Source of the DNA: Serilophus lunatus
Taxonomy: Eukaryota; Chordata; Aves; Passeriformes; Eurylaimidae
DNA length: 64,000 bases
Direction: 5' to 3'
Assembly (NCBI GenBank): GCA_013399895.1
Contig: VXBA01003153.1
Coordinates: forward strand, 62,001 to 126,000
Made by a program: the position numbers and the translations under genes
Shown: in pieces, positions 27,531 through 40,128 of the stretch
Position numbering within the stretch: the first letter of the stretch is position 1
How the letters are laid out: each line of letters opens with the position of its first letter
The notes under the pieces: generated by a model
Database searches by the model: none
What the model was told of the DNA's origin: nothing
What the model saw: the letters and a program-made list of their open reading frames with translations, nothing else

Positions 27531-27539
27531 CCCTAGTGG
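27526..27539 (-). promoter_or_regulatory. CTCF-like core motif (exact consensus match)
   Basis: The minus strand reads CCACTAGGGGGCAC, which fits every position of the vertebrate CTCF core consensus CCASYAGRKGGCRS. From the degeneracy, a random match is expected about 0.03 times in a window this size. It sits at the 3' edge of the GC-rich block, where an insulator or TE-borne CTCF site would be plausible. Binding is not shown. Confidence 0.45.
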
Positions 27540-29626
27540 TATAGTGGTAAAACCACCACAGCCTTCTTAAGAAATTTTAGATTCTTCACTAGGATTCTTT
27601 AAATACAGAACAGCTACTCTATTTGTCAGATCCTGAGAGCACTGCATGAACAAATTGGTACCATCTGATTCTCATCTTCTGTTTTGTTTAGCTCAGTGAC
27701 CAGGATTATTGTTCAGGTTATTCTTGGGTTTCTTTGTTAGAGCATTCAAAGTAAAGCACATGCAGTATGAAAATTGGTAGTGGAAGTACTAACAATTCAG
27801 ACACAAACTTTTATTGCTTTAAAAGGTACAAATGGGTCTTCGACTCCTTTATCAATACACTGCCTGGCTCAGCTGAGCTTCTATCGAGAACAATTTAACT
27901 TGCAGTTAAAAAAGACCAGCACTGAGGAAATGAAATCTTTCCTGCAATTGTAAAACAAATATTCTAGACTTGGAATTAAGCTTCCATGTAACTTCACAGT
28001 TAAATATTCTTGAATCTTATGCTTCCGTTGATGGAACTCATCTTCTTTTGAGGCTTGAGGGTTGAAATGATCAACTCTTGCAATTGTGACATTCTGAGAA
28101 AGAATTAATATCTACTGTTTTTTCTCTATTTGACTTTTACTCCTTCTTGGACATTGCAATAAGCATCTGTCAACATCAACATATCTGCAGTAAAATGAGG
28201 GTAGTATCTTTCAAACATGTATGGATATAACTTGATTGAAAATTTCAGCCTGCTTTCCTTTCTGATGTTACCTTTTACAGTTATAAGTTAGGGCAATTTA
28301 TCATTTTTTTATTTGATCAAAGCAAGAACTTTACTTTCAGCCCCATAATAAAGCTTGAGTCCCTGAGGTACAAATTCAATCTCTTGTGTTAACAAGGCTT
28401 TGGAGAAAAGACTACAGGGAAAATAACATCTGTTGAACAGTTCTTGGACACGGTTATTTTGGAGTCAAGTGCTAAAGTCCTCCATCAACACTGTTACTAT
28501 TTGTCCTGGAGGCAAAAACAGACAGTGACTTTACCTCAGAACTAGAATAAGGATTAAAACAACATTGAACTTCAAGGCCCACAGGTGACTGATTCCTTCT
28601 GTTGTACTGATATTCATCACAGCCAAGGGTGCCGATCATTCTTCAGTCATCTCCCATCAGAAGGAGTGGGAATAAGAACTTCTTTTAACCTGTTCTCCAC
28701 AAGCATGCTATAAGTAGCAATAAAGAAGTGCTTGCAGAGAAATATGAAGATGCCTTAAAGGCCTCTGAGAAGCAGTGAAGACAATATTTCCAAGTTCTCT
28801 GCACTACTTTTGCCTAAAGCTGTGATTTAATTGCTTAGGAGGAGGAATGGAAAATGTGGTAAGAAGACACTTGGGGCTTGATGTATTAGATTGAATCACA
28901 ACAGTCATGATTTCTAAACATGTTCATGGGGTGAGGTTCTGTGGTGTATGCTATTTTTCATACCCAAAACCTAAACTGAAAAAAACAGTACTTGTGGAAG
29001 ACTAAAACAATGGCTTAACCTTATACAAAATTGTCAATTGATTTTTACCTTTCAGCGTTGGGGCTAAGATAAGCTTTGATCAGAAGTATGTTGTACTTTG
29101 AAAACGAGCCAGTAACATCTGCACAGCCAAAGTTGGTCACTGATCAAAATATTACTACACAATGTTGCAAAGTTTTAAAGCTTTGAAATAAGATACATAT
29201 TCATGTGATTTTATCATACTTCTGAGTCCTGTAAAGAATGACAGAAGTAAAAACATTCAGGTAGAGACAGCAAAAGTTCTCTGCAATAACTTATTATTGA
29301 ACTAACTTTAGATTCCACATATTTTTCAGCAAAAAATTAAGCCATTGTATTTTAACACATCTGATGCTCACATCAGATGCAGATTAAGTTGGAATGTAAA
29401 ACAGCATTTCAGATGAGCAAATTTCCATGCTGGAGAGAATTTATATTTTAAAAAGAAAAAAGACTATTGCTATGAAGAAATCTCCATTCCCATTATTGAT
29501 ATTCCTGTAGCAGTGATTTCCCTTAAAAATTACTTCAACTGTTATATAGTTTCCTACAGTTAAATTATTTTCTTTAAAAAAACCCCAATTTATCCATTTG
29601 AAATTCTAGGATGTTAACCAGATCTT

Positions 29627-29643
29627 AAAAAAAAAAAAAAAAA
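29627..29643. repeat. A17 homopolymer
   Basis: Seventeen A residues, followed by GCAAAAATG. No retroposed body is recognised. Confidence 0.8.
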
Positions 29644-31258
29644 GCAAAAATGTTTTAAATAGTATCTAATCATTCTCTGAAAACATTTTTGCAGTGTTAG
29701 TGGAATTCAACATTCACCTAAAATTGCCCTGGTTTGAGGTGAGCACAGTTAGACCCAGAATGATATTTTTCCTTCACTGACAGTCAGCACAAGTAGACTT
29801 CACTTTCCCCATGATAGCCATGACAGAGAATGTTTTAATGAGGGGGTTATAATTACCTTGTAAACTGAGAGACCTGGAAAAAATATTCTTCCTTATTTCT
29901 CTCAGGCAAAATGACAAGAAGAGAGAAACAGAGGTGGCAGAATGACACACCTCCTGAATCTCTGGTGTATTGTTTGCAAACTTTATGCTTCCTTTGATAA
30001 GAAAAAATAATTAAGATAACAAATTCAGAGCTAAAGAGATTTTAAACTTCTCTAGTTATATTAACTTCTTATGCAGAGCCAGTAAACCTCTCTTGCACTT
30101 GAGGTTAATTTAGATGTGTGGCTTTGGAGGAACAGTTCAGTAGTCATCTATAAAGTATCAATTTAGGTGAGAGAATTTTAGATAAGACAGACAATTATCT
30201 TAAAGTCTGATTTCACAGCCTGTTCAGGGAGAAGAGATGCTGCTAACACAAAACTATCCTGTGGTGTCAGATTGGTGTCTCTAATGAATTCTTCTGAAGG
30301 TATATTTGTCATATATTACAATTATCTTTCAGTGATGGATATATTTAACAAGTGAGTAGTTATTCCAAGAAGATTAATGCTGGAGAGGTGGAGCAAGAGT
30401 AGGAAAAAGCTGATCACGCAGAAATGCTGAGAGTTCTGTAAAGGAGTATAAATGTAACAGGACCTTTTTTATCATTCCATGAAAAGATATGATATCCCTG
30501 TATTTAACTGAATGGGATCTTTTAAAGTACAAAATAAATTTTTGCACAGGAGCTTTGCTATGAGCTGCTGCTTTCTGCAGCTTGGATTGAAAATTACAAA
30601 TGTCTTTTTCATCATCTATCAAATGTTCTTTTCTGTCTGTTCATGACTGGACCAGACTGTAATAGTCCAGGTGGGATTTGTTCAGGGATATTACCAAAAT
30701 TCTCTACATTTCTTGGAAAACTGATGAAAATTTTCCTTCTCATGAACATGCCTTATTCCCTTCTCATGCCTTATTGACTGTCTCAGCTAGAGGCAGCCAA
30801 TACCACTATATGCACTGCTATATATACAGCCAGTTTTCAATGCATATAAGAAAATAAACTTTGGGACAAACATCTATGGAAGTTAATACTCCTCCATCCC
30901 TAGGGCAGATCAAGCAATGAGCAATGCAATCTAGTTCTCTAGTATGAAAGCTGCATATGCCATCACTGGACATCCAGCTGGTATGATATATGAAAGTTCT
31001 TAATATTACACTTCTTTAAAAGTCACATTTTGGAGCTGGATAAAAACATAAAAGCTCACCCTTTTTGATCATCTCTTCCAGTCTGGGAAAGGCTAGGTTG
31101 AAAGTGTTGCATTTTATTGGGAGGTCTTAATTTAGATAGATAATCATAATGAAATGTATTATATCTAGATGAAGGTAATATGACAGATGCCAACATGCTT
31201 GCCAACTTTGTAGGGACGTGGCAAAGGATATCTGCAATTTCGCAACAAATAATAGCTA

Positions 31259-31301
31259 TTTTTTTTTGTTTTTTCTTTTTTCTTTCTTTTTTTTTTTTTT
31301 T
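31259..31301. repeat. T-rich low-complexity tract
   Basis: T runs interrupted by single G or C, ending in T15. On the minus strand it gives a Lys-rich frame that should not be read as a protein. Confidence 0.85.
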
Positions 31302-32646
31302 AAGTGAAATCCATAACACTGGTATACAGGAAGTTTTTACATAGAGTAAATTTTTCTCAGACTACACATCCTATCTGTCCATATGACATTTAAAGACAAA
31401 GTCTATGCACTCTTTTTAAAGGAAATTTAACATAAATATATTTTTTCCTTAATATTAAGAATACATCAAATACCCTAGTACCATCACAGTTTATAATTAA
31501 TGTTTCTTCATATAGTCTAACTAAAGGTCCTCCACTTCCCTATGTCTTCGTCATGTCCCTATTCAGTTGCTCCTAACTCCAGCTCTAGGCTCCCTTTTAA
31601 TTCTTCTCCTAGTCCTAATAGTGTTCTTACTATTCTAAGACCAAAGAAATTATCCTAACTTCTAAACTCATCTACAGTTCTTTAACAGAAAATCCAGATT
31701 GTCTCAGACTACTCTCCAGAAAGCCTGTGGCTAAAACATACAGTAGGAAAATCCAGGTGCCTAATATGACTGCAAGAACTTTTCTTCATGGTTCCCCTTG
31801 GGCACAATCTATGCTTTGACCTCCAGGTATAATTGGTGTTGGAACAGCTCTATTAACACAGTTGGAAGATGGGTATATTGCTGCATCATAGTTGCAGAGG
31901 TGACTGCAGATAAATTTTTTGGGGGGTCTGCTACCATGTGTTAGATCAGATGGACAAGGTGGCCTTATTCATGAGTGATGAATGATGCTCTTGTAGTCTT
32001 TGACTTACATGAGATACCTAATCTTGTCTGTGGTACAAAATTGAGCTTTACAAAATGGGTAAATTCTATATAAGTATTTGGTTTATTCATAAAACAAGGT
32101 AAAAAAGTATTTCATTGACTCCTCTTTTTGTATAGAAGCTTAAAGAATTACAAGCCATATCAGCTTGCATTGTAGACAACTGGTATTTCTCTGATTTTAG
32201 CTGTTATTAAATCATTGACTTGTCAGAAGAGAAAACAATGACTATGGCAAATAAATGTAAAAAATAAGAAAGCATACTAATAGGAATTGAAAAGTAAAAA
32301 AAAGAACAGTTTTCCATGTATAAAACTGACATCAGAAAAGATATTTTAAAAATATTAATTAGAAGAGGTAATAATTTTCCTTATTCCTTTCAGTACTGTC
32401 ACTGTATTTTTAAGATGCAAGACAAAAAAAAGTAGTTTTTATCCTCAGATAAATGATTAGCTTAATTAGAACTTTCCCTTGATTATCTGAAAATAACAAT
32501 GAGATGCTTAAAGATACATTTAAATGCATTATTGGCTCTAGGCCATAAACCTACAATCTTTTCAAAAATCAAAGCTTGCAGCAAGCAGTATCATTTCATA
32601 CAAGAAAAACCTTTTAAGCCAGATTTGCACAAGGTCACTCTATCTC

Positions 32647-32709
32647 AAAAAAAAAAAAACAAAAAACCAAAAAAAAAACCCTAAGAAAAACTGCAAAGTG
32701 AAAAAAAAC
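32647..32709. repeat. A-rich low-complexity tract
   Basis: A13 followed by CAAAAAACC and AAAAAAAAACC units, then a second A-run at 32701-32708. Confidence 0.8.
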
Positions 32710-33999
32710 CACATTATTAGGGGAAATATTATATAGTTAAAGCTTTTTGGCTTATAAAGTACTGAGTGGGGAAGTCTAGTGTTGAAGGTTTTGTGAAGGT
32801 TGCAGAGAAGATAATTGGGGAATTTGCTCTATATTTCTAACTTTTTAAAGCTAAAATACATCCACAAAAACTGATTCATAGTGGGTTCAATGACCAAAGG
32901 AAATACTTTTCTTCTATAACACATATAGTAGCCTCAACCTATTAAACTAGAGTAAGAACTTGAATTCAGTTACTGATAAGCAGCTTTTTGCACTGTGTAG
33001 TTGATGGTCTTCTCCAGATTTAGGTTGTCCTAGGTGGTACACAGACAATTCTTACACAGTGTTCAGGGAACTGCCTTTTACATGGGCTGTCCCCCACACG
33101 CGGAGTGAAGGACAATAGTCAAGCTGGGGTATGAAGAGAGTTATGGCATTTGCATGAGACATTCAGACAGAGAAAGGACTCTGGACTATGTTATTCACCA
33201 GTTTACATACGATCATGGGGTAACTAATGGGGACATTGATAATTACCCCTTGTTCTGCTTGAATACCCTTTTTGGCCTAACTTTGGGACTGTTGCAAGTT
33301 GTCTACAAGAAGTTTTAGAATTTCTTAATATACTGTTCCTAGAGATTGTATGAAGTTTGATTCTAACTACCCTATACCTGATCCCAGCAGGGATTTGTGT
33401 TTTGGAACATTTTGCCTATTCTTGTCACTTCACACCTAGGGACAGATAGTGAATAACCCTCTATTTTGTGTTGTAGAGCACCACTTTATTGAGATTCTTT
33501 AGTATTGCACAGTCTAAACTTGACTTCAGACCTTCTGAACCAAATTAAGACAAGAATAGTCGTTATAGTGTCATGGGGGACCTTTTGTGTCCATAAGTGT
33601 TATGTAGTAGGGATGTGACCAAGCTACTTATGAGGCTAAGAGGATGTAAGACAAAACATGAGACTTGGCTACAAGTGTAAGTTTCTGACCTTTTTTTATT
33701 TAGCAGTTGGAATATATCCATAGAAACCAAATATTGCAGAGACAAGAAGCAAATACATGTCCAGGGAGAAATTAGATAGTTATATAAGTATAGGAAAAAC
33801 AATGGTTGTGATAGAGCTTTCATTCTGGAATCCCCTAAGCATATATCTTTTGGAAGAAAGAAGATATTTCAGAGGAAAAGTCACTCCATAAAAATGTTCC
33901 AGGTCCATTCTCCTGGCAAGTGTGTGCTGACAGGGACCTCTGATCTGACCTAATGATATCAGACATAAGAAAGATTGAATGTGTAGAATTCGCATGAAC

Positions 34000-34016
34000 T
34001 TTTTTTTTTTTTTTTT
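34000..34016. repeat. T17 homopolymer
   Basis: Seventeen T residues followed by GGGG. It could be the reverse complement of a poly(A) tail, but no retroposed body is recognised on the right side. Confidence 0.8.
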
Positions 34017-34985
34017 GGGGTTTTACATTTACTCACTCGAAAATTCTCAAATCAAGCCATGCTTTAATTACTTTTAACACATCTTTTATCCGCGAACTAA
34101 ATATTATAAGTTTCCATTGCCTTTCTTAGAGTCTAGAAAGTTAGCAAAAATAATACCTAAACCATCAAATATCCCATTCTTTCCAAGATGTGTTTAGGCT
34201 CATGACTACTGAAGATGTGTCATCTTTCAGTCGCTCAATTAAATTTGTATTCCTTTGTTTTATTTTTATTCTTTCTTCTTTATGTTGTAGCCTTTTGAGA
34301 CACGTATTTGCTACTCTATAGCACAAGGTACATTTATTCTGCTTTACACGTTGCACCTCACATTGCAAGAATCATGATTTATTTCCCTTGAAAAGCATTT
34401 CATTTGCACAATTAAAACAACCTATTACTGTGGCTGTTCATCATGTCACATGACAGTCTGTGTGGTACTGTGTGGAGAAAAGCTACCCTGTTTAGAAATA
34501 CCAAGAATTCTTTTTAACTTTAAAATATTTGCAATACCTCAAATCTTAAACCGAGCAAATCCTACAAAAACTTAACACAAAAGCCTTAAAATTAGAAGCA
34601 TAATTCCACATTCCTTTTGCTGTAATGATAACACTGATTAACGTGTTATGAGTTCAGCTCTGCATAGGTTGTCCCTCTTAATCCTGTATCCTTGGCTCCC
34701 TGATTTATGCTTGGCCTAATGAGAATTCTTCAGTTGAAATGTTGTGACAAACGAACAAGAAAACAAACAAGAAAATCCCCAAAACTCTGATCTGTCACAT
34801 AAATTTTAAAAAGGAAGTGTAATTTTAGAAGTATAGGTATAGAGTGAGATTGAACAAGGTCTTAAAAGAAAAGCTACTCAATGTTTTTCCATCATTATAT
34901 TGGATAAATATCTTGATAGTCTCATTTGATAATAGAATTTTTGCTGAATTTTATATTGAATTGGTTAGATCATTTATCAATTGCA

Positions 34986-35465
34986 AAATGGTTGAGGTTG
35001 ACAGACATTCCTGTAGGTTACTTGGTCTAACCCACCTGCTCAAGCAGAGGCGCCTAGAGCAGGTTGTCCTGGACCATGTCCAGACAGCTTTGGAATGTTT
35101 TCAAGGACGGAGATTCCATAACTTCTTTGAGCAACCTGTGCCACTGCTCTTTCACCTTCACATCAAAAAACGTTCACATAAAACATTATGTTCAAATGTA
35201 ACCTCCTCTTTTTCAGTTTGTGCTCTAGTCCTTAAGACAACTTGTCTAGAACTTGGCTCTGTCTTCTTTACAAACTCCCTTTGGATATTAATAAGCATTG
35301 ATTGGTTTCTCTCTGACCCTTCTCTTCAGACTGAGCAGTCCCCTCTTTCGATCTTTCCTCTTATGAGGCAAGCTCCAGTTCCTTAATCATCTTAGTGGCT
35401 CCTTGCTGGCTTCTCTCCAATAACTCCAAATCTCTCTGACACTGGGGACCTCCGAACTCTGTATT
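34986..35465 (-). mobile_element. CR1 LINE, longer 3' fragment (about 480 bp)
   Basis: The plus strand shows the reverse complement of the CR1 3' portion in order: a degenerate GAGGTTGACAGACATTCCTG, GGCGCCTAGAGCAGGTTG, CATGTCCAGACAGCTTTGGA, GAGATTCCATAACTTC, GAGCAACCTGTGCCACTGCT, and further 5' a TAGTGGCTCCTTGCTGGCTT segment with ACTGGGGACCTC. This covers the end of the reverse-transcriptase frame and the 3' UTR. The copy is clearly diverged. A 180-codon plus-strand frame across it is antisense to the element and is not a gene. The right boundary, near 35465, is approximate. Confidence 0.9.
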
Positions 35466-38090
35466 TCTGTATGATTTCTTCTCATGTTTGACTTTTTCCA
35501 GGAGCTCAGTGTTCATTCACACAAGCCTCTGGATATTTTTGCCTAACTTTCTGCTCTTTGGAATGGGCAGGTCTTGAGTTTGAATGAGGAGATCCTGGAA
35601 TACAAATTATGTTTCTGGGCCACCTTTTCCTCTCCAAGGTCAATGGTCTATGTTTACCTCATGGTCATGATTATTTCATCCAATGTTTATTTCAATATTT
35701 ATTTAAATTATCAGATGATCCATGTTTATTTCATGAACATGATTCTGTAAAAATATCTTCCGTAATTTTTGAAATTACATTGTATTTTTTAATAATAGAC
35801 TTTAATCGCTTTTCTGGTTAACAGGCAACTAAGTACTAAAGGACAATAAAAAGTTGTATTTTATTAGAACCTGCTCTTCTTTCTGCTAGTCACATTGCAT
35901 ACATGCTTTAAAGAGTAGTTCAGTGATTCATACAGAACTAATTAATAGTTTAATACCACATGAAATTCCACAGAGACACCTTAAATTTACACCCCTATAC
36001 ATGAGATCAGAATTTGGCTTTTGGTATTTGTCATAAAGAGCAAGTGAAATGGCAGCCTTGCACTAACTTAATCTAACGATAAAAAGCATTCATTCCAGTC
36101 CATGATTTCAATACTAAAACGATGCATGAGGAAAGGTCATCACAATTAAAGGCATAATGTAAAACTGAAACTCTGAGCAAGTGTTTGTATTTCTTCTCTA
36201 TCTCAAGATTTACGTGATTGGCTCTTAATTGGAGACCTAGGTTTTCATTTCACAGCTTGGGCAGACAGGCTATTAGATCTCAAATGAACAGGGAGAAAAT
36301 AGCAATACTTTGTGTGCATGTAATGGAAAATAAAGACACTTTTCAACCTTCTGTGATGATTAATTAAAGTAAAAATGAGTTTAAAATGCAGAAATTCAAT
36401 ATATTTGGTATGAAATCTCTGTATTATTTTATGATTATAAAGTAAAATTAAGTCTTTGCTTTAAAATATATCCACATCACTACATTTGGGCATTATGGGA
36501 ATGTGTATGGGCATTATGGGAATGTGGGATGGGTGGGGAACACTAACATTTCAGCAGACTGATGGCCCTTTCTACCTGGACTAATTTTTTTTTTGTCTAT
36601 AAAATTTCATCCAATATAAAATTTTATTGTGGATTTAAGCATCTTTGAATGCTACTAAAAGTGGAAATACAAATGATTACTTAATTATACTTGGTACTTA
36701 ATGTGAGGCTGGATGACAGGAGGTCGTGGATCTGCCAAAACTGTGAAACGGCACTTTCAAATACAGCTGCCTATGCCCTATCATCCAAAGCCCCCAGACT
36801 GTCAGATATTAAATATCTTCAAGGCCTTTCTGGATGGCTTGCATCTCTATCCATACTGATGGGAAAAGATTCTCACTATGAAGGGAGAAGATTGCCTTCG
36901 AAACTATGTTGATTGCAATGTGCAATATAAGCATAGTGGATAAATAAATAATATCTTACTACATTGTGACATTTTGTGACATCCTACAAGGTTATTTTTG
37001 TGTGTGTGTGTTTGGGTATTTTTCCCTGCAAGAAAGTTGATTTCATTTGTAAGGAGCATAACTAAGAGACATTACATGTATGATTTCAGAAGGATTTTTC
37101 CCAAGTTATGATAAAAGAAAAATACCAGCAGCTACAGACTATATCTGTTGTAATGTAAGGAGGCCCTCACAAATCACGAGGCCTGGGGCAAATGGCTTGT
37201 TTTTCTTGCTTCTTTCATATGTAAGTAACTTCTTTCAGCTCAGTAACTGAGCTTCTGGGCTTTTACTTTTTATGTCTTTCATTTGGTTTCTGAGACTTCT
37301 ATTTTCTTTTAGCATATTCCAAGGCCAATAAGATAACAGCTTCCAGAAATGTAATGAGCAAAATTCTCAGCTTTGCATTTGCTGAACTGCAGTTGGAGAT
37401 GCTCAATAGAATATTAAACTGGAGAGTTATTCTACTATATCATCTCCACTCTTCAGATGAGACACACAGACGCAAAAAAAAGGCATATCATTGTGGCAGC
37501 TGAGTTGTGGGTGGATAAGCATAGTTAGACAGTGTGCAGCTGAAATCCAAATCCATCAATCAAATAAAATTAAAACCATAGTCAGCACCTTGTGTCATAA
37601 TCTCTGTGAAGAGATAATCAAACCATTTGCTTCAGGTGGGAAGAAGGCAAGTATGCTTAAACAATCTTGTGTTATTGATCCAGTGCAACTCTGAAAACAG
37701 CCCCTGCAGTATAATCTGTACAGCTTGATAGATTGCATTAGTAGATACATTTAGACCAGTGAGATTACCTACCAGATCAGTTAAGTAATAGAAAAAAAAT
37801 AAAATGGTAGCATTCATTAAAGAAGGAAAATCATGGATTGAAAAATACAAAAATGTTATGTATGTGCCTTTTATCAGTGGATTACCTGAATACATTACCA
37901 TTTTGAGTGTAGCAAGCTCACACATTTAAGTAGAATAATGCTTTGTAGATATGGCAACAGATGCTCAAAGATCCTCATCAAGCCATATAGCCTCACAGGA
38001 AGCCTGAATCAAAAAAACTGATTCAACTTGCCCAAAAGCCAGACTATAGAAACAATTCCTCTTTCAATAGCCCCTTATTATCCCTGGATG
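35466..38090. other. AT-rich non-coding DNA with a short tandem duplication
   Basis: No convincing coding sequence. It contains diverged CATG/TTTATTTCA repeats around 35640-35745, an 18-base tandem duplication (36488-36526) and a short (TG)6 run (36999-37010). A 73-codon frame at 36691-36912 has no recognised domain. Confidence 0.55.
36488..36526. repeat. 18-bp unit duplicated in tandem (period 21)
   Basis: GGGCATTATGGGAATGTG occurs at 36488-36505 and again, identical, at 36509-36526, separated by TAT. It is a recent or well-preserved local duplication. Confidence 0.9.
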
Positions 38091-38217
38091 TGTTTTAAAA
38101 AAAGACTGGATGTGGCACCTGGTGACATGGTCTAGTCTAGTCGAGGTGTTAGGGCAAGGGTTGGACTAGATGACCTTGGAGGTCTCCTCCAACCTAGTAA
38201 TTCTGTGATTCTGTGAC
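38091..38217 (+). mobile_element. CR1 LINE, 3'-end fragment, plus orientation
   Basis: TCCCTGGATGTGTT, GGTGACATGGTCTAGT, GGGTTGGACTAGATGACCTT, GGAGGTCTCCTCCAACCT and a double ATTCTGTG terminal repeat follow the normal order of a CR1 3' UTR. This is the only plus-strand CR1 end seen in the window. It is 5'-truncated and non-coding. Confidence 0.95.
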
Positions 38218-40076
38218 TATTAACAGGAACAGGGCATGATTGGGATTTCTGGTCATTTTAAGACAATATTAACAAGAAAAAAATCTAAACCACTTAATTT
38301 CATATTTAAATGAAAACATCAATAAAATGAGTTTGCTAGAAATTGAACAACCAGTGTAAAGACAGTTGCACATCTCTAGGTTAATATATGAATTGCAAGT
38401 AGATTGGGAAAAATGATGCCACACACAGTCCTGCCAGGTTATCTTGCTGTATGAATGGTGTAATTTGACAGAACTTGGATAATTTTTTGTAGAGATCTGC
38501 TGCTTTATGCAAGATAAAAAATTGACTTTTCAACTTCACTAACTTTATATTTTATTTATTCACTGACTTAATTTATATCAGCAAGTTCATGGCATCACTG
38601 AACTTTCAAAGCTGAAACTCTAATAAAAGCTATTCACTTTCATATTCTATGCATTTGCAGCCATGGAGAACAGCAGTTAAAGGTTTTTTCTTATTGCAGT
38701 TACTTTATGTAAGCATTTATTCTGTATGACAATATCTCAAATGTATAAATCAGTACAATTTAATTTGGTCACCCATGACACTCTAAGGGAAAGAATATCT
38801 GAAGTCAACTGTTTCCTTCAGCTTCATCAGTAAATGGAGTTTAGTTTTCACTTGAATTGAACCTGACTTCTCATGCTTTCCATTTCAACTTCTTAGGGAG
38901 AGCAGGGACTAAAGTTCTTTCGTTTTTAAAGTAGGCCTGAGCTGTGCTTGTTTGAGCTATTAATAAGCAGTGAAACAGATGAAATTGAAAGGCAACTGAG
39001 ACATTAGTCAGTTTTAAAATGGCTCAGTAGACTTCATACAATTCATGAAATTATTACTACATTTTTAAAATCTCATATTCTTCCACCTTTCTATTTTTCA
39101 TTTCTAATATTTGATTTTACAGAGGTCCATATTTGTATATTTGTAATATTTGCATATTATGTGACAAATTCATTATCACATTTATATCATTGTAGGCTGC
39201 CTCCCAAGAGGCCTGATCTGAGGGAACAGAGAAATTCTGTGCAGTGACTCCACAGCATGTACTAGACCCAAATCATTTCAGGTCATGCAATCAACTGATG
39301 TGACTAAAATAAAGAAGAGAAAACCATTGGAGGTGTGAGCCATGTTAGAGGAGGTACTCTGTACAAGGGGAGGTGGTGAGAGGAATTTGTTCAAAAAGCC
39401 TTGGAGCTGGGCATGTTTAAATTCTCATTCTGTATTTCACAGGAATGTGCTAGTGAGGAACATTTCCTTACAATGGAGTCCAACATTGAAGTTATCTATT
39501 AATTTAAAATTTTTTATGCTGCTATTTTACTTACCACTCTTCTCTGCATATCCAAGCCTCTATTTTTTGTCTCTTCAAACTTTTTTCTGCATTTATCAGG
39601 ATATATTCCTTCTCTAAAGTTGTTATGTTAAAAAATTTCCTCAAATATGCCTAAAAGTGTATCTTTTATGACCGAATAACTGAGGATGAAAACATATGGT
39701 AAACAGAGAGAAGACACTAGGATCACATCCTCATGGGAAAGCTAAGGTTTTCTCCTGGGTTTTGCTATCAGATAGATGAAAAGTAAGTGAATGGAGAGAT
39801 CAGTTCAGTCCTTGAAAATGCACCGTTTACAATGGGCAGAGTAAAAGACTGAAAATGAAACATTCTGTGTGGGAGATTTCAGTGTACAGTGATGATCCAG
39901 AATCCTGTCCTTGATTGTCTATGAACATACTAAAAGGTTTTGCATACAAATGAAGCTTTTCTTTGTCTTATGACAGAATGATTTTCTCCAGGCTGTGATC
40001 AATAATGTGTTCCATGTTCAGATCTTGAAATGCTTTCTCAAACATGTGAGGCACGATTATTACAAAACTTTGGATA

Positions 40077-40128
40077 TTTTGTTTGTTTGTTTTTGCTTTT
40101 TATTTTTCCATTTTTTTGTTTGTTTTTC
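40077..40128. repeat. T-rich tract with (GTTT)n units
   Basis: GTTTGTTTGTTTTT followed by T-runs with isolated C, G and A residues over about 50 bases. Confidence 0.75.

Larger units (their letters stand above)
27561..34985. other. AT-rich non-coding DNA, no gene seen
   Basis: Only short frames without recognisable domains (87 codons at most). The stretch contains homopolymer and low-complexity tracts (29627-29643, 31259-31301, 32647-32709, 34000-34016), listed separately. An acceptor-like CTCAG near 29905 has no convincing donor. I recognise no mobile element here. Confidence 0.6.

Noticed and set aside
27532..27560. tRNA-like A-box string (TGGTATAGTGG) next to the CTCF-like motif
   Set aside because: No B-box (GGTTCGANTCC-like), anticodon arm or closing acceptor stem follows at the needed distance.
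34844..35386. 180-codon plus-strand open frame
   Set aside because: Most of it is antisense to a CR1 fragment (34986-35465), so its openness is inherited from the repeat.
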